From: Sipunculus nudus
Taxonomy: Eukaryota > Annelida > Sipuncula > Golfingiida > Sipunculidae
Assembly: GCA_026874595.1 (NCBI GenBank)
Contig: CM049320.1
Location: 26,579,214 to 26,643,213 of the forward strand
Direction of reading: 5' to 3'
Length of the DNA stretch: 64,000 nucleotides
Under the pieces are notes generated by a model. It saw only the letters and a program-made list of their open reading frames with translations, did no database searches and was not told the origin of the DNA. A program made the translations under genes and the position numbers. The first letter of the stretch is position 1. Each line of letters opens with the position of its first letter. Shown here one piece after another: positions 46,380 to 60,921 of this stretch.

Positions 46380-47984
46380 CAGACATGGGGTATTCGTATT
46401 CAGTATTCGTATTCATTATATTCGAATACAGGTATGTTCAGTATTCCTATTCGTATTCGAATACATTTGTTAAAAGTACAAAAGTATTCGTATTCGTATT
46501 CAAATACATTGCAGAAGTATTCACATTCATGAATATTTTCATGAATACATGCAGTATATATTAATGCTGTTTACCTTTTGTCCTTTATCCATTTGGAAAA
46601 ATGTGCCATTATTTCAACAGTGATTGATTTTGACCCACTTGACACATGCACATTAACAATCTAACTTACACATTTTGACATTTTTTTTCTTTTTCATATT
46701 AAATTAATATTAATGGGTTTATTTTGTCATGTGTATGTACATCTCCATCAGTCAGACCCTCTTTTTACTTCTACATTTATCCTACACCAATGTTCGTTAA
46801 ACATACAAGGAAACAGGTATCTACATGGGGCAAGTAACGCTGTCCATATCCTTTGCTCTGTACCCTTTATGTCTGATAATGCCACAATGAACTTCCTTTG
46901 TAGAGCCTGGAGGTAGCCAGGCCGGCATGCTACAAGCCCAAGTCCACTCAAGTTCAAAGGGTTGAAAGCTTAGTAATTACCCCAGCCTGGTCTAGGTAAT
47001 AACCCTGACACTAGTGACAGGGATGACAGCCCAGTACTTTACTTGACCAAACCTGATGTCCATTCCAGTATCTTGGTAAACCTGTAAATCACATAACGTG
47101 AATTGTGTACCTAGATACAGGAACAAGTAACTGGCCCCAACCCTGTTCCGTGTACATATGAGCCAACTTTGGACATGGGACATGTAGGCAACCCCCCCCC
47201 CCCCCCGTATACATGTATATCCTTTGATTGTTGCTGTATACTTGTGCTGATAATATAATGCTGAAATGAACTTTCTGTTTAAGAGGCTGGAGGTTGACCA
47301 GCTTGCTAGCCAGGTAGCTAGCTACAAAGGCAGTACAGATGAATGCTTGATAATTACCCCTGCCTAAGATGGTAAACTGCCCTGACAGGGATGATAGCTT
47401 TGTACAGGCAATTGATTAAAGTATGGTGTCCATTTTGAGCACCAGTATAAAAATTGTACCTGGAGTACCCTATAACAGGTACAGCAACTTTAGTTCCAGG
47501 TTCAGGTACAGGGTACATCCTACTCATGAAAGCCCTGTACAGGCACAGATACAGGTACTCTGAATTGTGTACCTAGGTAAAGGTACAAGTACCTGGCCCC
47601 AACCCTGAAAGGGACATTCATTTATATATTTTGTGTAACAAACTTCCAAATTAAATAACACTCCGTCATTATGTGGCATGGAAATTAATGCATACACAGT
47701 GGATTACATGAATATTTTGAATTTTGGACTCCAATACATCTTGCAAGTGTGAATATATGATGACTGCAAATTAGTAGTATTAAAAAATAATACTTGATTG
47801 TTTCTTTTTGTTTCAGTAAATTGTATTCGAATTGATATTCATGAATACATTTATATTTGTATTCTTATTCGTATTCGAATACATTTCTGTTTTGGAGTAT
47901 TTGTATTCGTATTCGTATTTGTGTTCCCCTGTTGTATTCGTATTCGTATTCGAGTACATTTCTCCTGTATTCGACCCATGTCTG
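46380..47984. mobile_element. 1.6-kb non-autonomous hAT element with perfect 8-bp TSD
   Basis: Inverted ends CAGACATGGG / CCCATGTCTG flanked exactly by GTCAGTAC on both sides (46372-46379 and 47985-47992). Subterminal regions consist of imperfect ATTCGT/GAATAC repeats on both sides. The centre has internal direct repeats (for example GAATTGTGTACCTAG at about 47099 and 47561). No transposase frame. TIR length, end bases and 8-bp TSD all fit hAT. Confidence 0.85.
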
Positions 47985-47992
47985 GTCAGTAC

Positions 47993-48880
47993 TGAACTGT
48001 AACATATTAAAGTTTGGTAAGATAACATTAGGTTCATCCATTCTTAAAATAATTTTTGTCATAACTAATGAACGCAAATAGTAATTACAAGAATAATAGT
48101 TTAATTAAATGCAAAATATTTATCTAATACAAAACAACACTAAATACTGCTAACCACGTTCATGGTTTCTTCCCTGCAATAATAATTACAGAGGATCAAC
48201 GCTTGTTTCTACATGAACCTTGCTACTGTTTCGGTGGTACCTGCAATGCCATAAAGCTGGTCTTTAACATAGGGCCAGGTGTTACCCTTAGTTGGTGCTC
48301 TCGTCAAAAATATTAATTAACTTGTTTGTTTTTCACCCTTCCTTCCTTCCGTTGATATGAATGTTTAGAATAATAAGTGAAACGGCTAAAATGCCGAAGT
48401 GTGAAACGTAAATTAAATTATTTCGTGGAGCGACTGAAACTGACTCAAGCTATTTGTACCTACTAAACGGCGACATATTTATGATTTAACATGACTAGAG
48501 CTTGAAGGTATTCGCGCTGTTTCCGGCTGCGCATCTCCCTTGAATACTATAAAAAAAGACCAATTTACGCTACTACCAATAGAAAACCGAATTTTTTAGG
48601 GAGACCCATACGTAGCCCTCGAATATATGAATATATGAATATATGAATATTTTTAACCTCTGCCGAGAATAATCCGAACTCTTAATTGTTTCTATCGAAC
48701 TTCCGCCTTCGACAGTAATGGTCTTGTCTGATCAAGCTAAGGTTCTGTTACAAGTTACAAGGTCGCCGGCATGTGACGAGCTGGCCTCGGCGGGGTCATG
48801 TGCAAAACATTTCCAGATGTGTATTTACAGACACGTACATGGGAACATGGTGACCTTATGACACACACACACATACACAC

Positions 48881-48920
<40 letters not shown>

Positions 48921-51900
48921 ACATTCTATGCTTAACCTGGAGGACGAACTCAGACTAACTTGAACAAGCATATCTGTAAATCAAATGGATTCTCTCGTCT
49001 GTATATGATACCAGTTAACAGCGAAAACAAAACTGCAACTTCGCAAATAAAGCACATTTCCCGCCATCATTTTCCTTGAAAAATGCGGCACCAGATTCCG
49101 GATTTTTTTCCATTACCGTCAGAAATATAAGTAACCTTTTGCTATAAAGAAAGCTTTTTATACGTAAATGTGACCCCTTTGCGGTCAGAATATCAACATT
49201 GATGACGTAATATAATTTTGAGAATTCATCTAAGGGCATGCTCAGGATGTTTTGACGATCAACATATAATGAATAACTATTGGCAAACAGTTATTTACCG
49301 ATTGGAAACAGTAAATTAACCGAAATGATTGTCAATCTGTCAAAATCGTGATAACAACAGCAAGTTTAAGAAAGATAACACATCTAGCCATAATTAGCAC
49401 CTCAGAGGTGCCTTAAATTTGTTGTCTTATTTACATCGAGCTGTAATAGACCGCATATAAATAACTTCACAACGACCCTTCCCATAGTATCACTCCAAAG
49501 GACAGAATAAATTGTGATTAAGATGGTTTTATACTTGGCGCCGAATTTTTAGTCGCTAAAGTCATGCTTACAAGAAACAACAACACCGACAGCTTAGGAT
49601 GGACCTGAAAATATAAGGCAGACATAGAATCAATAACCTTCTAGCGCCTTGTGTGGCTGCTTGTTCTTTGCCCCCAGGGAGCCGATTAAAACTACAAGAA
49701 GGTACAAACGCGAAAGACAAGGAAGGCAAATTTACGATTAAGTCGAATGAGACTGAAATCGTCGGTGATATCAGACTATGAACACACCCCTACCTTTACC
49801 TTTTTAAATGTCGTGTTGATATATTCATTTGTCAACTCGTTGTAAAGCGCCTAATAGAGCTAGGCGACATAGCAATATCATAAAGGGGACCCGTATTTTT
49901 TTATTTCACGGTTACGGATATGAAATGTATCAATTGTTTGGACGCAGCACTGTTACTAAATGATGTTTATTTCTGGAAGTGTGGAAAATTTTATGCTAAA
50001 TTATGTCAACTCCCATGGAAGTTTGTCAACATGCCATTTAAAAAAAATACCCATATCTAAAATGTTACAGAGCAGATATATCAAACGGTTTACTTACAAG
50101 ATATGACTGACAGCTCTGTTAAGGATATTCCTTATGAACTATGTTCCTACTGATCTTTAAGGTCCTTGCTTTATATTAAACCAAACAAGGCTTATCGTCA
50201 CAATCTATAATGAATCGTTTATACTCATAAACTGCACGTCTTACCCATATAAACCGTTAAGTATTACCTTGACCAATTTAAACTGGTGCGTGCAAACGAA
50301 ATGAAGCCTCGAATGGGCTCCACCCCCTAATTATAAGTGTGATAAATCTTCCTTCACCCACTCTGTTTTAATTTCGAGTTTGCCAAGTGATATGCAATTT
50401 TGCATGCCAACATACGGATCATATAATTCATGGGTGAATAACGGTGTTTCCATGAAAACCTCGTAGGGGCCACCAAGCCTCTAGGGAAGGAACCTGTGTG
50501 ATACATTCTACAATAAAGTTGAGTTATTTCCCTAGTCATTCCGATTTCTCACAGGCTATCATTATTAGTTCTCAAATAAAATATAATAGCAAGAATGAAT
50601 GCTTAAGTGCAGATAAACTTGTATTTGGAAACTTAACACCATAGTCGTCTTAAAAATTCAATGATCGAATGGTGTTCCTTGTAGACGCACATATCACTTT
50701 TCAATAAAAAAATGAACAAATTCCTGTCATAGATGTTTGATATACACGACAATGCAAACTATAATAAACCCCCTTCATGGGTACTATCCTTAAAATATAT
50801 TTAGTGTTGCTGCGCCTAACTTACAAAGCCTGGAAGATATATCAACATTTCTATATATTACTCAACCTATAGCAAAGTCATCATAAGGAACTTATCAACT
50901 GGGACCAGTCCCTTATTTTCATCAACACACAAAGGTAATCATACTTAATATTTCAGATCCTTTCACGAAAACCTTATACTTTATATGCGGATTTATTGTT
51001 ACGCACGTATTTGTGCTCGGCTACGTACATTTCCGACTGTATGTGTACAACCTTGTTTTTTTTTATTCTTTTCGAGAAACATCAAAGAGCAGAAATTACG
51101 GAAGTAATTGGCTCCAGGAAGCATTTATGATATTCAGAAGATTCGTCGTATTGTAGAATACCGTCACCCCCTTAATAACATATTATGTTTATGTGTCTAC
51201 ACAACTTGTCACTATTTGACAATTATTTGCCACATCCACATACATGTATTTATGTTTACATTTACCAGTGGAAATAATTAAACCTTAACCGTACGGCGGG
51301 ATACCTAAGTGGATATGTAAATATCGCTGTAAACATTATCATGAACTGTTCAATCACCCGTTTACCACCCCGCCATTGACAGGAAAGGTTATATTTCCAA
51401 GATGTGTATGTAAAGGAATCAGTATATACCGGATAACATCACTATATGTGAAAAACATTAATGTCTTTATTGTGTATGTGGTATGTAAAAATTACTATTT
51501 ACCATTTTTATAGCGTGATGGGGTGCCGCTATTACATACGTCATCGGTTATTATGTTTTAATTCAGAATAGCCGGAATCACAGTCCAGTACTTGATAAAT
51601 ACTGACATTTTGATATACGATTCAAATTGGGTTTAATAGAATAATTGACAATTAGTACACAAAAGGCAGACAGAGAGTGCACGATATTGAATTATCACCA
51701 TACACAGGGTTATTACGTTCATTAGGAGTTGGGTCTAGATGAGATTGCTGAATAGAAGAGTCTTGAAATGGTTGCTCTGTCCTCAACAAGCTATTAACAT
51801 GTGATTCCAATAATTATTGCGCGCTTAATTTCTAAATTGATTCCCGCGACATGAATATAAAGTCAAAATGTACTATTTTACATGGTGTTTTCATAGCTTT

Positions 51901-53380
51901 ATTACCAATATTAAGGATACTTAAATATCCGTCTTGATAATATTCGAATATTAATAATAGGTACTAATACGTACTTTTGCTCCCGTGTTCAAACATTTAT
52001 GTATTCCTCCACCACTCCACCAGTCCTGTCTTTCACAATATTTCTTCCAATATCTAGCTTCTGTCACAGCTTAGCTATTTATAGATATTTTAATAAGTAT
52101 GATATATATATGGCCCGTTTTACCTTCGATCAGCCACACAAAAACTGATTTTTACAAACTGCCTTTTTCCTCTTTCACTTCTTTTAACATATGACGATTG
52201 GCAGTGAAATAAAGCAGTTTAATGTGGCAGATGCAAATACAATAGTTTAAATGTAACAAAAGAAATTGACTATAAGTCGGACTGTTGAGGCTTCCGTGAA
52301 ATATTGCCACGCAATACACTTTTTCGCATGCTGTAATTCAAATCTATCATATTAAATTCTTTCGAGGAAAATTTTTCTTTCAGCCATAAATTGTGGTGCT
52401 TTAATGTTCTTATTTATTTTCGTGCAAAATACGCTAGATCCCCCTCTTTTACCTCAAATTTCATTTCTTTACATTGCTTTTGTTATCTACGAATTCTAGA
52501 GCAAATGAAAATATACAAGGGTATACGCTGGTCGTGTCTGTTCTTATCCAGTTGGAAAACCACCGTAGGAGAAGCATTTCCATATATTTGAAAAGTTTCA
52601 CAACATTCAGAACATGTTTTGCTCAATAGATAAAGATAAAAAAAACTCTCGAACCTATCTTAATATTGTCGAAAGAAGAATGTGAAAACGGTACATTCAT
52701 GGATACAGGAAGCAGAATGACCAGAAGAAAGTCGAATGTAACAAAAGATATAACATGTATTTCGGGAAAATATATCATTAAGAATGTCTTGTTCGATAAT
52801 ACATCTATTACATGTTTAACTTTTATGTTCTACACAAGGATCTCTATGTCACAACAACTAAAGAATGTCAAGTGGTGTTTACAAAATGCAATTATTGTAA
52901 AAGAGAAAATATATATTTATAAATAAAAGTCATGCTGACAAGTATTGGCCGTCACAATATAAAGTGCTTTCATCCTGTAAATACTCCCTCCTACACAATA
53001 CGTACAGAATACCAACCGCCCCTTGAGAATATTTTAACAGTCTGATTCTATTAGGGACTGTGTGCGTAAAAAATGGCATTATTCCAATCCGAAAAAAAAA
53101 AATGTAGAAGCAATTGTGCATTGAACCAACCCGATTGACAAGTACCGCTCAGCTGTTCAGTGGATTGTTAACACATTAATGGTGTTTTGTAGATACTTTT
53201 TCTGCGTGACATACTTCAATACGAGTATTGTATTAGGCACTTAATTATGATATGCATACGGAGAGTTAGTAGTGCAAACATCCATCAACATCAATGTAGA
53301 CTGTCTGCAAGAAATAAAGTACGCTCTTTACACAGCGCTTTACCTAAAGGGCTACTACCTATATTGTAAGGCGCTGTTTG
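47993..53380. other. intergenic, no gene seen
   Basis: AT-rich, with (TA)n at about 48884-48918 and a short ATGAATAT repeat near 48625-48650. I find no homology-bearing frame on either strand. Confidence 0.4.
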
Positions 53381-53399
53381 TTATGACCTCGTATCCTGA

Positions 53400-53935
53400 A
53401 TTGCAACACCAGAGGGGAGCCCATTATTTTTGTCCAATCAGATGAGACCTTGTGCTGGAAGACAAAGCCAAGCGAGGAATGCACGGAGCCAATCATATTC
53501 ATTTCTTTTTGAGTGACAGCTCATCCCCCAGCGTAACCGTCTGAACAGGCCACAGGCTCAGAGAGAATTGCCCCTGACGTGGTTTGCTTAGGGCCTTGGG
53601 CACATAGGATGCTCGGCCGGTGAGCTGTAATTCAAACGAAACGAAACAACAAAGGCTGCGTGCACACCTCGCTGGCTGGTTTCAGTTGTGCAGACAACAG
53701 ATACATGTCTACGCTAACACAGTCATAATGTCATAATCGAATCGGTCGATGATGCGAGAATGCAGAGGGAGCAATTTAAATTCGACCGGAAACTCATCAA
53801 GCGGCGCTTGAAGCGCAGCAATGGGCGGAGCCAGGATGCCTGTCGAGTGTTTGTTTATTGGCATCTGATTGGCTGCTTGTCACATCATACGCACGTTTAT
53901 TTCAGTGGACAACGAACCGCCATCTGGTGTCTAAA
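53400..53935. promoter_or_regulatory. CCAAT-rich promoter-like island
   Basis: GC-richer than its surroundings. CCAAT boxes at 53434-53440 and 53489-53493, inverted CCAAT (ATTGG) at about 53858 and 53868, and a GC box GGGCGG at 53823-53828. No coding exon is attached. It could drive the minus-strand RPTP gene 11 kb away through an unseen 5' exon, or an unannotated transcript. Confidence 0.4.
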
Positions 53936-54279
53936 TATATCATAAACGGTCAAAGCTGGCAGCGTGAGAATCAGTTGCTTATTTAGAAGCGCAAGATTTC
54001 CGCTGCCTCTGGAGCGGAGAAATAAGGAGTGATGGCATGAATAAGAATGTACACGCCGGCCCAACGAGTATAGTACTCGCAAAATCACACATTTATGCGA
54101 ACCAATATGTTTTTATCCGCATGTGCCCATACATCAAATTGGCTAACATGCCCATCCCATTAACTAGATGATCGATTTGAGATATACCAATAACTGTTGG
54201 TTCATTACATGTTGTGATATAACGGTAATTATATGAAGTCTATTATCACGTGGAGCGTCTTTCTGTCTTAATGATTGAG

Positions 54280-54285
<6 letters not shown>

Positions 54286-54313
<28 letters not shown>

Positions 54314-54345
54314 TAATAAATATTATAATATTAATAATATTAATA
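54286..54345. repeat. (ATA)n microsatellite
   Basis: About 50 bp of AAT/ATA triplets, continuing as a degenerate A/G-rich tract to about 54385. Confidence 0.8.
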
Positions 54346-54385
54346 ATAATAACAAGAAGAACAAGAAGCAGGAGAAGAAAAAAAT

Positions 54386-57300
54386 AATGATAATGTCTCA
54401 TGAAGCACAGTCTCCCTCAAAGCGCTGTCACTGTTCCAATGCCTATCCAAAACAACAATTTAAAGGGAGATTAGAATTGTTGAATTTCCAATATCTGGCA
54501 GAAGCTTGTTCAAATGGTGAGGGGCGCTACCCAAGGAGGACCTCGTGCCAACAGAGTGTGTATGGAATCGTAGTACTTGTAACACCATTGTTGATGAAGA
54601 CCACACTATGGTCTGAAGACTATCAGCTTGCTTAAGAAGCCTTTAATAACCAGTATTCAGGGCCTTATTAAAACTTGCACACAACTCATTTTCTTACTAA
54701 CTTATCAGGGATATATGCCAAGCGATGTACCTATATACTGTACATCTTTTACGTTATTTTTGATGTAACGTTATACACACAATACATTAATTTATCAACA
54801 AGACACCTTGTGATAATTATTTGTGGTCTACTTAACTGACAATTTTAACATGTATTTTTTATCGGTGCATGTCCCACTACCTTCATTAGCCATACATTTA
54901 ATAAACAGATTTGAATAGTATTTAACTGAATCAAGACGCTCCTTTTATCTACTAATATACAGGTATCTTGAGTTATTGGTGTTTTTTTTCTGAAAACGAC
55001 TATTGATTTCTGTCTGACAGGTCGCCTTTCTGACCCTTGCATAAGAAATAGTCTTGTACTTCCAAAACTTAAAAAAATTGTTAAGCTATCCCGACAGGGA
55101 AAAGAGGTATGAATTCCTATTTTGTATAACAAATCACACACATAACCATACATAAAGTCTTCGTTTACCACATTGAAATGCCTGAAGATTATAACTCTAG
55201 CTTTCTTTAACTTTTCAAGTAAACATCTCTTAAAGAATGGATACCTTTTTTTTCCAAATGGATATTTACACCTTTCACTTTTTAAGAATACATCTCTTTC
55301 AGAAGAGACAAATCATTCGGAAATTTATGCAAGGAATAAATTTATCATATGAACAAATATGTTGTCACGGATTGTACAGTGCAAGTATGTTGATAAAAGT
55401 CTGAATCCACGATCGTTTGAGTACTGCCTTGTATAAGATCTATATGAACCGTCTACGTGCGGAAATTGGAATTCTTAATGAAATCACATAACTTTATGTG
55501 GTCATAGACAGTCGGAAGCTCATAGCCTTTTATTGTAAGATTGTCTTTATTTTTAATCTTTCTCATAACAATGAAGTTAGATTTCAATCAAGGCTCGTTT
55601 TGGGAAGCTCTTTTTTCCAATAATGTAAATCGCATAATATAGTGAAAAATAACCTTTATCAAAATTGGAGTTTATAAAGTATTTGGAGCAACAGGGAAAT
55701 TATTGATAAGGAATAAGCGTTTATCAGGAATGTTGATGTTTGTTTTTTTTTTTTAACTGTTTACAGTTGGATAGTTAATCATCACAGGTAACCGCCTTTC
55801 TTTGCTTAATACTGAAAGTTGTTTATAATGTGTTTTATAATGCACACTACCGGTACCTCACACCTCCTCTGTATCCATTTAAATGAAACCTTATAACACC
55901 TTTGAAGTTTTTATTTCATCTTTTTTCCTTGCTTAAGAAAAACATATGTCTACTGCAAATAAGAAATTAATAATGAGTTAGCTAGATGCTTTTTTAAAGT
56001 CATGTAACAGATAATAATACTAGGGCTGAAGGATCTAATATCCGAGTCAATGCTTGGTTTATGTTGTACACATAGGCGTTTCATATGAGGTTCATTTCAA
56101 ATGATTCATAATAAATGCACAATGCTTGTGAACCTAGAAGTTTTGCTTTTAGTGAGACCCTCACCTCTTGTTGGGGGCTTTATACAGCGTGAAATATGAC
56201 ACAAGATGACCAGGACTTAAACCAACTAGCCGTGTGAATATATATCCTTGATAAGCATTGACACAAAAGGCCATTCCGTCAACATACAGAGTGTATACGC
56301 AGACGCATAATTATTGTTTCTGTAGCTATTTTAATGTACCCAGAAGCCACTTAGTGACTACCATCCTTTAATGGGATTTCGGTGCAGCTTTTCTTTTGTC
56401 CTGACAAAAGTCCTAAGAGATTTGGGCAACAAGGCTATTTCAACGGCAGATATGGTCTTACTGTTTAATTATTTCCATTATTTCCATTATTTAATCAGTT
56501 GACTATAAACACTGACTGGTGTATTTTGTTAGACAAATATGAAAATCTGTTCGACAATCTTTGTTCAGATGACAGGTGTATTTGTGTTTTTAAGGAATAT
56601 AGTGAATTTATGATTTAACTCTGTCTAAGATACAAAGTATTCCCAAATTTCAAGTCACCGCTGGATTAGCTGATCGCGATTGATTTTTTTGTATAGTAAA
56701 GTATCTTTTACCTTCATGTGGAGGGTTATTTAATGACCTTACGGTTCAGTACTTGACGCATATTAAACACAGGGGCACAGGGTTCATGTAGGATTTTTTA
56801 TAATGGATGACGGTAAGTACACAGAAGGCAAGCATGTCAAGTGCTCATCAGCGAAACATGTACAATTAAGCCTCGTTTATTTACCACGCTAAATGCGACT
56901 GGCGCGGAATGACGTTGAAGTCCTACTTTACTAGATCAGAATGGGCAATGTAGTACTCTGTTCTGTATAAGGATTGCCATGCTTCACTCACTGCAGAATA
57001 TCAAGCGCACTTCAGAAAATATGATTAATATGAAAGATAAAACTATTTATAAATAAGAGTCATAGTGACAACTTTTGATCGTAACAATTTGGAGTATTTT
57101 TATTGATGATCTCCACGACAGAATTTGTAGAGAATATTAAGATGTCATAAAGGAACGGCCTTAAGGGGGAATAACATTCATGATCTCGAGCCTATGGCGT
57201 TCAAGATTTGTATTGAACTTACCTGATAAACAAGTTCGGCTTTTCAGCGTTGACACCGCAATGGTAATTTTCTAAATTCGGAAGTCAGCAATGAATAATA

Positions 57301-58125
57301 TTCCTTCACATGAACATCGATTGTCCGCAAGAAAAATAGTCATGGGTATGGATCTCGGTCTGACGTCTAGGTTACTAATAATGATTATGAATTATAACTT
57401 CCTTTCATGACCATCTCAGTTACACAATCACTATGTCCGGCTCAAAGGGTGGTCGGTTGGTTGGGATATGCAATATTAGATACATATAGAGGACGAGATA
57501 AATATGGGCTTTAACAGTAATGGTTAGCCAGTGATACAAATTAAATACGTGTAATCATCATATGAAGTAAATAAATGTAATTTTCACACAAAGCATACTA
57601 ATTATTTTTCAAGTTTAATAGTTTGTACAATCAAATTGTAGAAATAGTGCCGGCAAGTCTATAGTGCAGTATTTGCAGTCATGCCTGATGCATCATTATT
57701 CCCATGAAGAAAATTTAAATACTGACTGCGGGTGATTGTCTTAGTTTGTAACTCCAAATATTTATAGATATCCAATATGCAAAGATTAAAGGTTACTTGG
57801 ATTCGGTTTGAAGAGGGGGTATACATGAACCGTTCTATGGTAACCGTGTTTTATGAGTCTTATTTTCATATTTGGACACGTTCAATTATATATAATTTTC
57901 TTTTGAACGTAATAGTGTGGACATAATTCAGCAATAATCAGCAAGACCCTTGTCATTTATAGTCGTCTTCTACCTAAATGTTAATAATAACACGTATGGT
58001 CAGTGCATAATAAAGATAAGATTCATATAAGTAAGAAAACAACATAATTTGCATTAAATGGAATGTAAACGTTCTTTCATTCTAAGAGTACTACATCATG
58101 TTCAGTATGTAGTATTGGTCTTCTT
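54386..58125. other. intergenic, no gene seen
   Basis: Downstream flank of the CCP-protein gene on the minus strand. AT-rich; should contain that gene's 3' UTR. No other coding signal recognised. Confidence 0.4.
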
Positions 58126-58326
58126 CTATAGACGATCACTTGATTCTTTCTGACCGGGCGCCTCCGGCTTCTGCACAGGAACTATTTTTGTAGTTTTACG
58201 TTTTTTTGCAAAAAACCAAAGCGCTACAATTATAATAGGAGGGATAACAAGGACCAAAAGGCCACCAACGACTCCAACTGCAATCGCGGGATTCCTGTCT
58301 CCAGTGCGTGCCTCATACTTCCCAAC
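58126..58326 (-). CDS. CCP protein last exon (TM helix and tail)
   Basis: 66 codons plus TAG (58126-58128); acceptor gctgctcag, phase 0. Encodes VGKYEARTGDRNP, a TM helix (AIAVGVVGGLLVLVIPPIII and VALWFF), a KKRKTTK stop-transfer sequence and a tail ending QKESSDRL. Confidence 0.75.
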   Translation of the reverse strand, partial: VGKYEARTGDRNPAIAVGVVGGLLVLVIPPIIIVALWFFAKKRKTTKIVPVQKPEAPGQKESSDRL

Positions 58327-58850
58327 CTGAGCAGCTGTCACGATCAACAGATTGGCTTTGTTGACCCTAAGCCCGAATTGCTTACGTTTGGGCTTGCAAA
58401 GCTAGGGGTACTTCTTCCAGCTGTCGTACCTTCAGTTGTAGGGTAAACTTAAATGTAATGAAGCATTTCAATAAGAAACTACCCAGTGCATTTAATAGAC
58501 ACCTTCTTTAACATTAACGTTCCCGCCTGAAGCATAAATACATCGTATAAAGGGAAGATCTTGAATATATAATATCGTTCAATTTACCCAGATAGCTAGC
58601 GCATGCGCATTAAAATGATACTTTTTGCGTAGATGACGCGAAAACCATTACTTACAATACATTCATGAGCACAATCTTAACCTACTTTTTTATATAGTGT
58701 GAAGATGTCAACGTAAAACATTAAATAAGTAATATTTGTATGGGCAATATGTGTCTGTGATTAGAATATTTCACAATGAGGTCATAAATTCAACACCAGA
58801 AATAATCCAGAATGGCAAGACTGAACAGATTGATATATTTATATACAAAC

Positions 58851-58881
<31 letters not shown>

Positions 58882-60876
58882 TAGTGTATTTATATATTTA
58901 AATATTGATTATTTCTTAAAAAATACCATAACATTCTGCTGGCCCCGAATCCCAGGTTCCGTCAGTCTGACACGTGACATTCTTTGTCTCGCCGCCACTC
59001 ATGACGTAACCTGGGTGACATGAATACGTGACCGTGTCGTTCAGGTAGTAACCAAGGCCGGTCTTTACCGCATTTGTGCCGTTACCAGGATCTCCAAAGT
59101 ATCCCACTACGCTCAGGTAATTAGACAAAGAATATGTTTTCAATAATCTAAGGTCCTTGCACGGTGTATTTACAAGTGAAAGGTAACGTGTTTGAACCTA
59201 ATAATGCTCATGACATGCTGCCATTTCATAAAATAACGAAATATTAATATCTCTATCAAATCTTGTGAGGAATATTAATGTAGAAGAAACATTTAAGTAT
59301 TATTCTTACATGGCCTATCCTCAAACAATATTTAGTATATATATTATATATGAACTACCGGATTTGAAACCTTAAGCGATGAAAGGGATTATATATAGTT
59401 TTCAGGTTATCAGTTATATACAATGCAGTAAAATATCTCGGTAGAGAATATCAACAGGGATAGATGTATATATTGATAAGGTAAATGTACGAGGTACAAT
59501 ATTTTGATCACGACAAACATAATTCTATTCCACAGAAGTTTTTATTATTATTTAAATTCATCAGTGACAAGAAATCATGTGGATTATATATAGTTTTCAG
59601 GTTATCAGTTATATACAATGCAGTAAAATATCTCGGTAGAGAATATCAACAGGGATAGATGTATATATTGATAAGGTAAATGTACGAGGTACAATATTTT
59701 GATCACGACAAACATAATTCTATTCCACAGAAGTTTTTATTATTATTTAAATTCATCAGTGACAAGAAATCATGTGCAAATATACAGGACAACTTATTAG
59801 ATGAAAGTCATGAACACTATTTTAGGTACATAAGGCAAAAACCTAGTTACCTATATTAATTATTTCACAGTCTGTAGTGAAATTACTGATTAATTAATTG
59901 ATAAAGGAAGTACTCTGCTTACCTTTGCATCTTATCTGTAACCAACATGAAGCGGGACTATTGCATGTCCCTGTGCAGGTAGATCCCATAAATGATCCTA
60001 CTTGACTTGGTCGTAGGGAATTATAACTGCATGAGAAAGGGTGGAGTTTTCCTATTCATGAATTTCCTGTTTATTTTTCTAAAATCATCCTTTGAAATTG
60101 GCAGCCCGATTGACCGTTACATTCGATTATAACAAACACTGCAAAGTTAATTGATGACTGAACAAATTGTAATAATTTCGCAAGTATTTTGTTTAATCAT
60201 TAATCATACATCCATCATTAATGTAAAGTTTATTCATTAAAAAGTAATCGTATTTTTGAAGAAAATGACACCATTTCAAATTAATCCTCGCCACCGTCTC
60301 GCAGCGTATGACAACAAAATAAAAGATAATGTTTACTTCAACTGTTTTTTAGTTCTGCCTAAGGACGAACCAGTGAATTTAAAACCATACGGACAGGTAA
60401 AAAAGCAGTAACTGATTTAAAGATGGATTATGAATTTTGAACACATTTTCCATCAATTTGAGAATTTTTATCCTATATTTTCAATTTATTATTTAAAAAA
60501 AAGTGGGATAAAGAGTAAAGGTTTTGGTAGTTTGCAGTTTGAAATAAAACACAGTATCTGTGCATCGCACCTATATCAAATAAAGTATAGTTATTATGTT
60601 TTAATGAAGTGAGACATAACAACTGTCTGATGCTGTGGTTTGTTTATTGGCATATGAAGGTCAGGATAAAAACTATTTGTTTACAAAAGTGATAAATATA
60701 TAATTTGGATTAATAATATTTTTTTATCATGACCTGAAACTTTAGCGCCGTGGCATAAAGAAACCGATCCACAGCATCTTTACCGTTTGCAAAGCTCTAC
60801 CGATTTGAATACAAAAACTTTTCTTTTCTAAGTCTCATCTAAAGCCTAGATATCGAATTTTGAAATCACAGTGCAG

Positions 60877-60921
<45 letters not shown>

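Noticed and set aside
52666-52926. Lysine-rich 86-codon frame
   Set aside because: AT-rich composition, no known motif, no matching neighbouring exon.
53760-53945. Short basic open frame starting MQREQFKFDRKLIKRRLKR
   Set aside because: No homology recognised and no splice support; it lies in the CCAAT/GC-box patch and is more likely promoter sequence, though a short 5' exon cannot be excluded.
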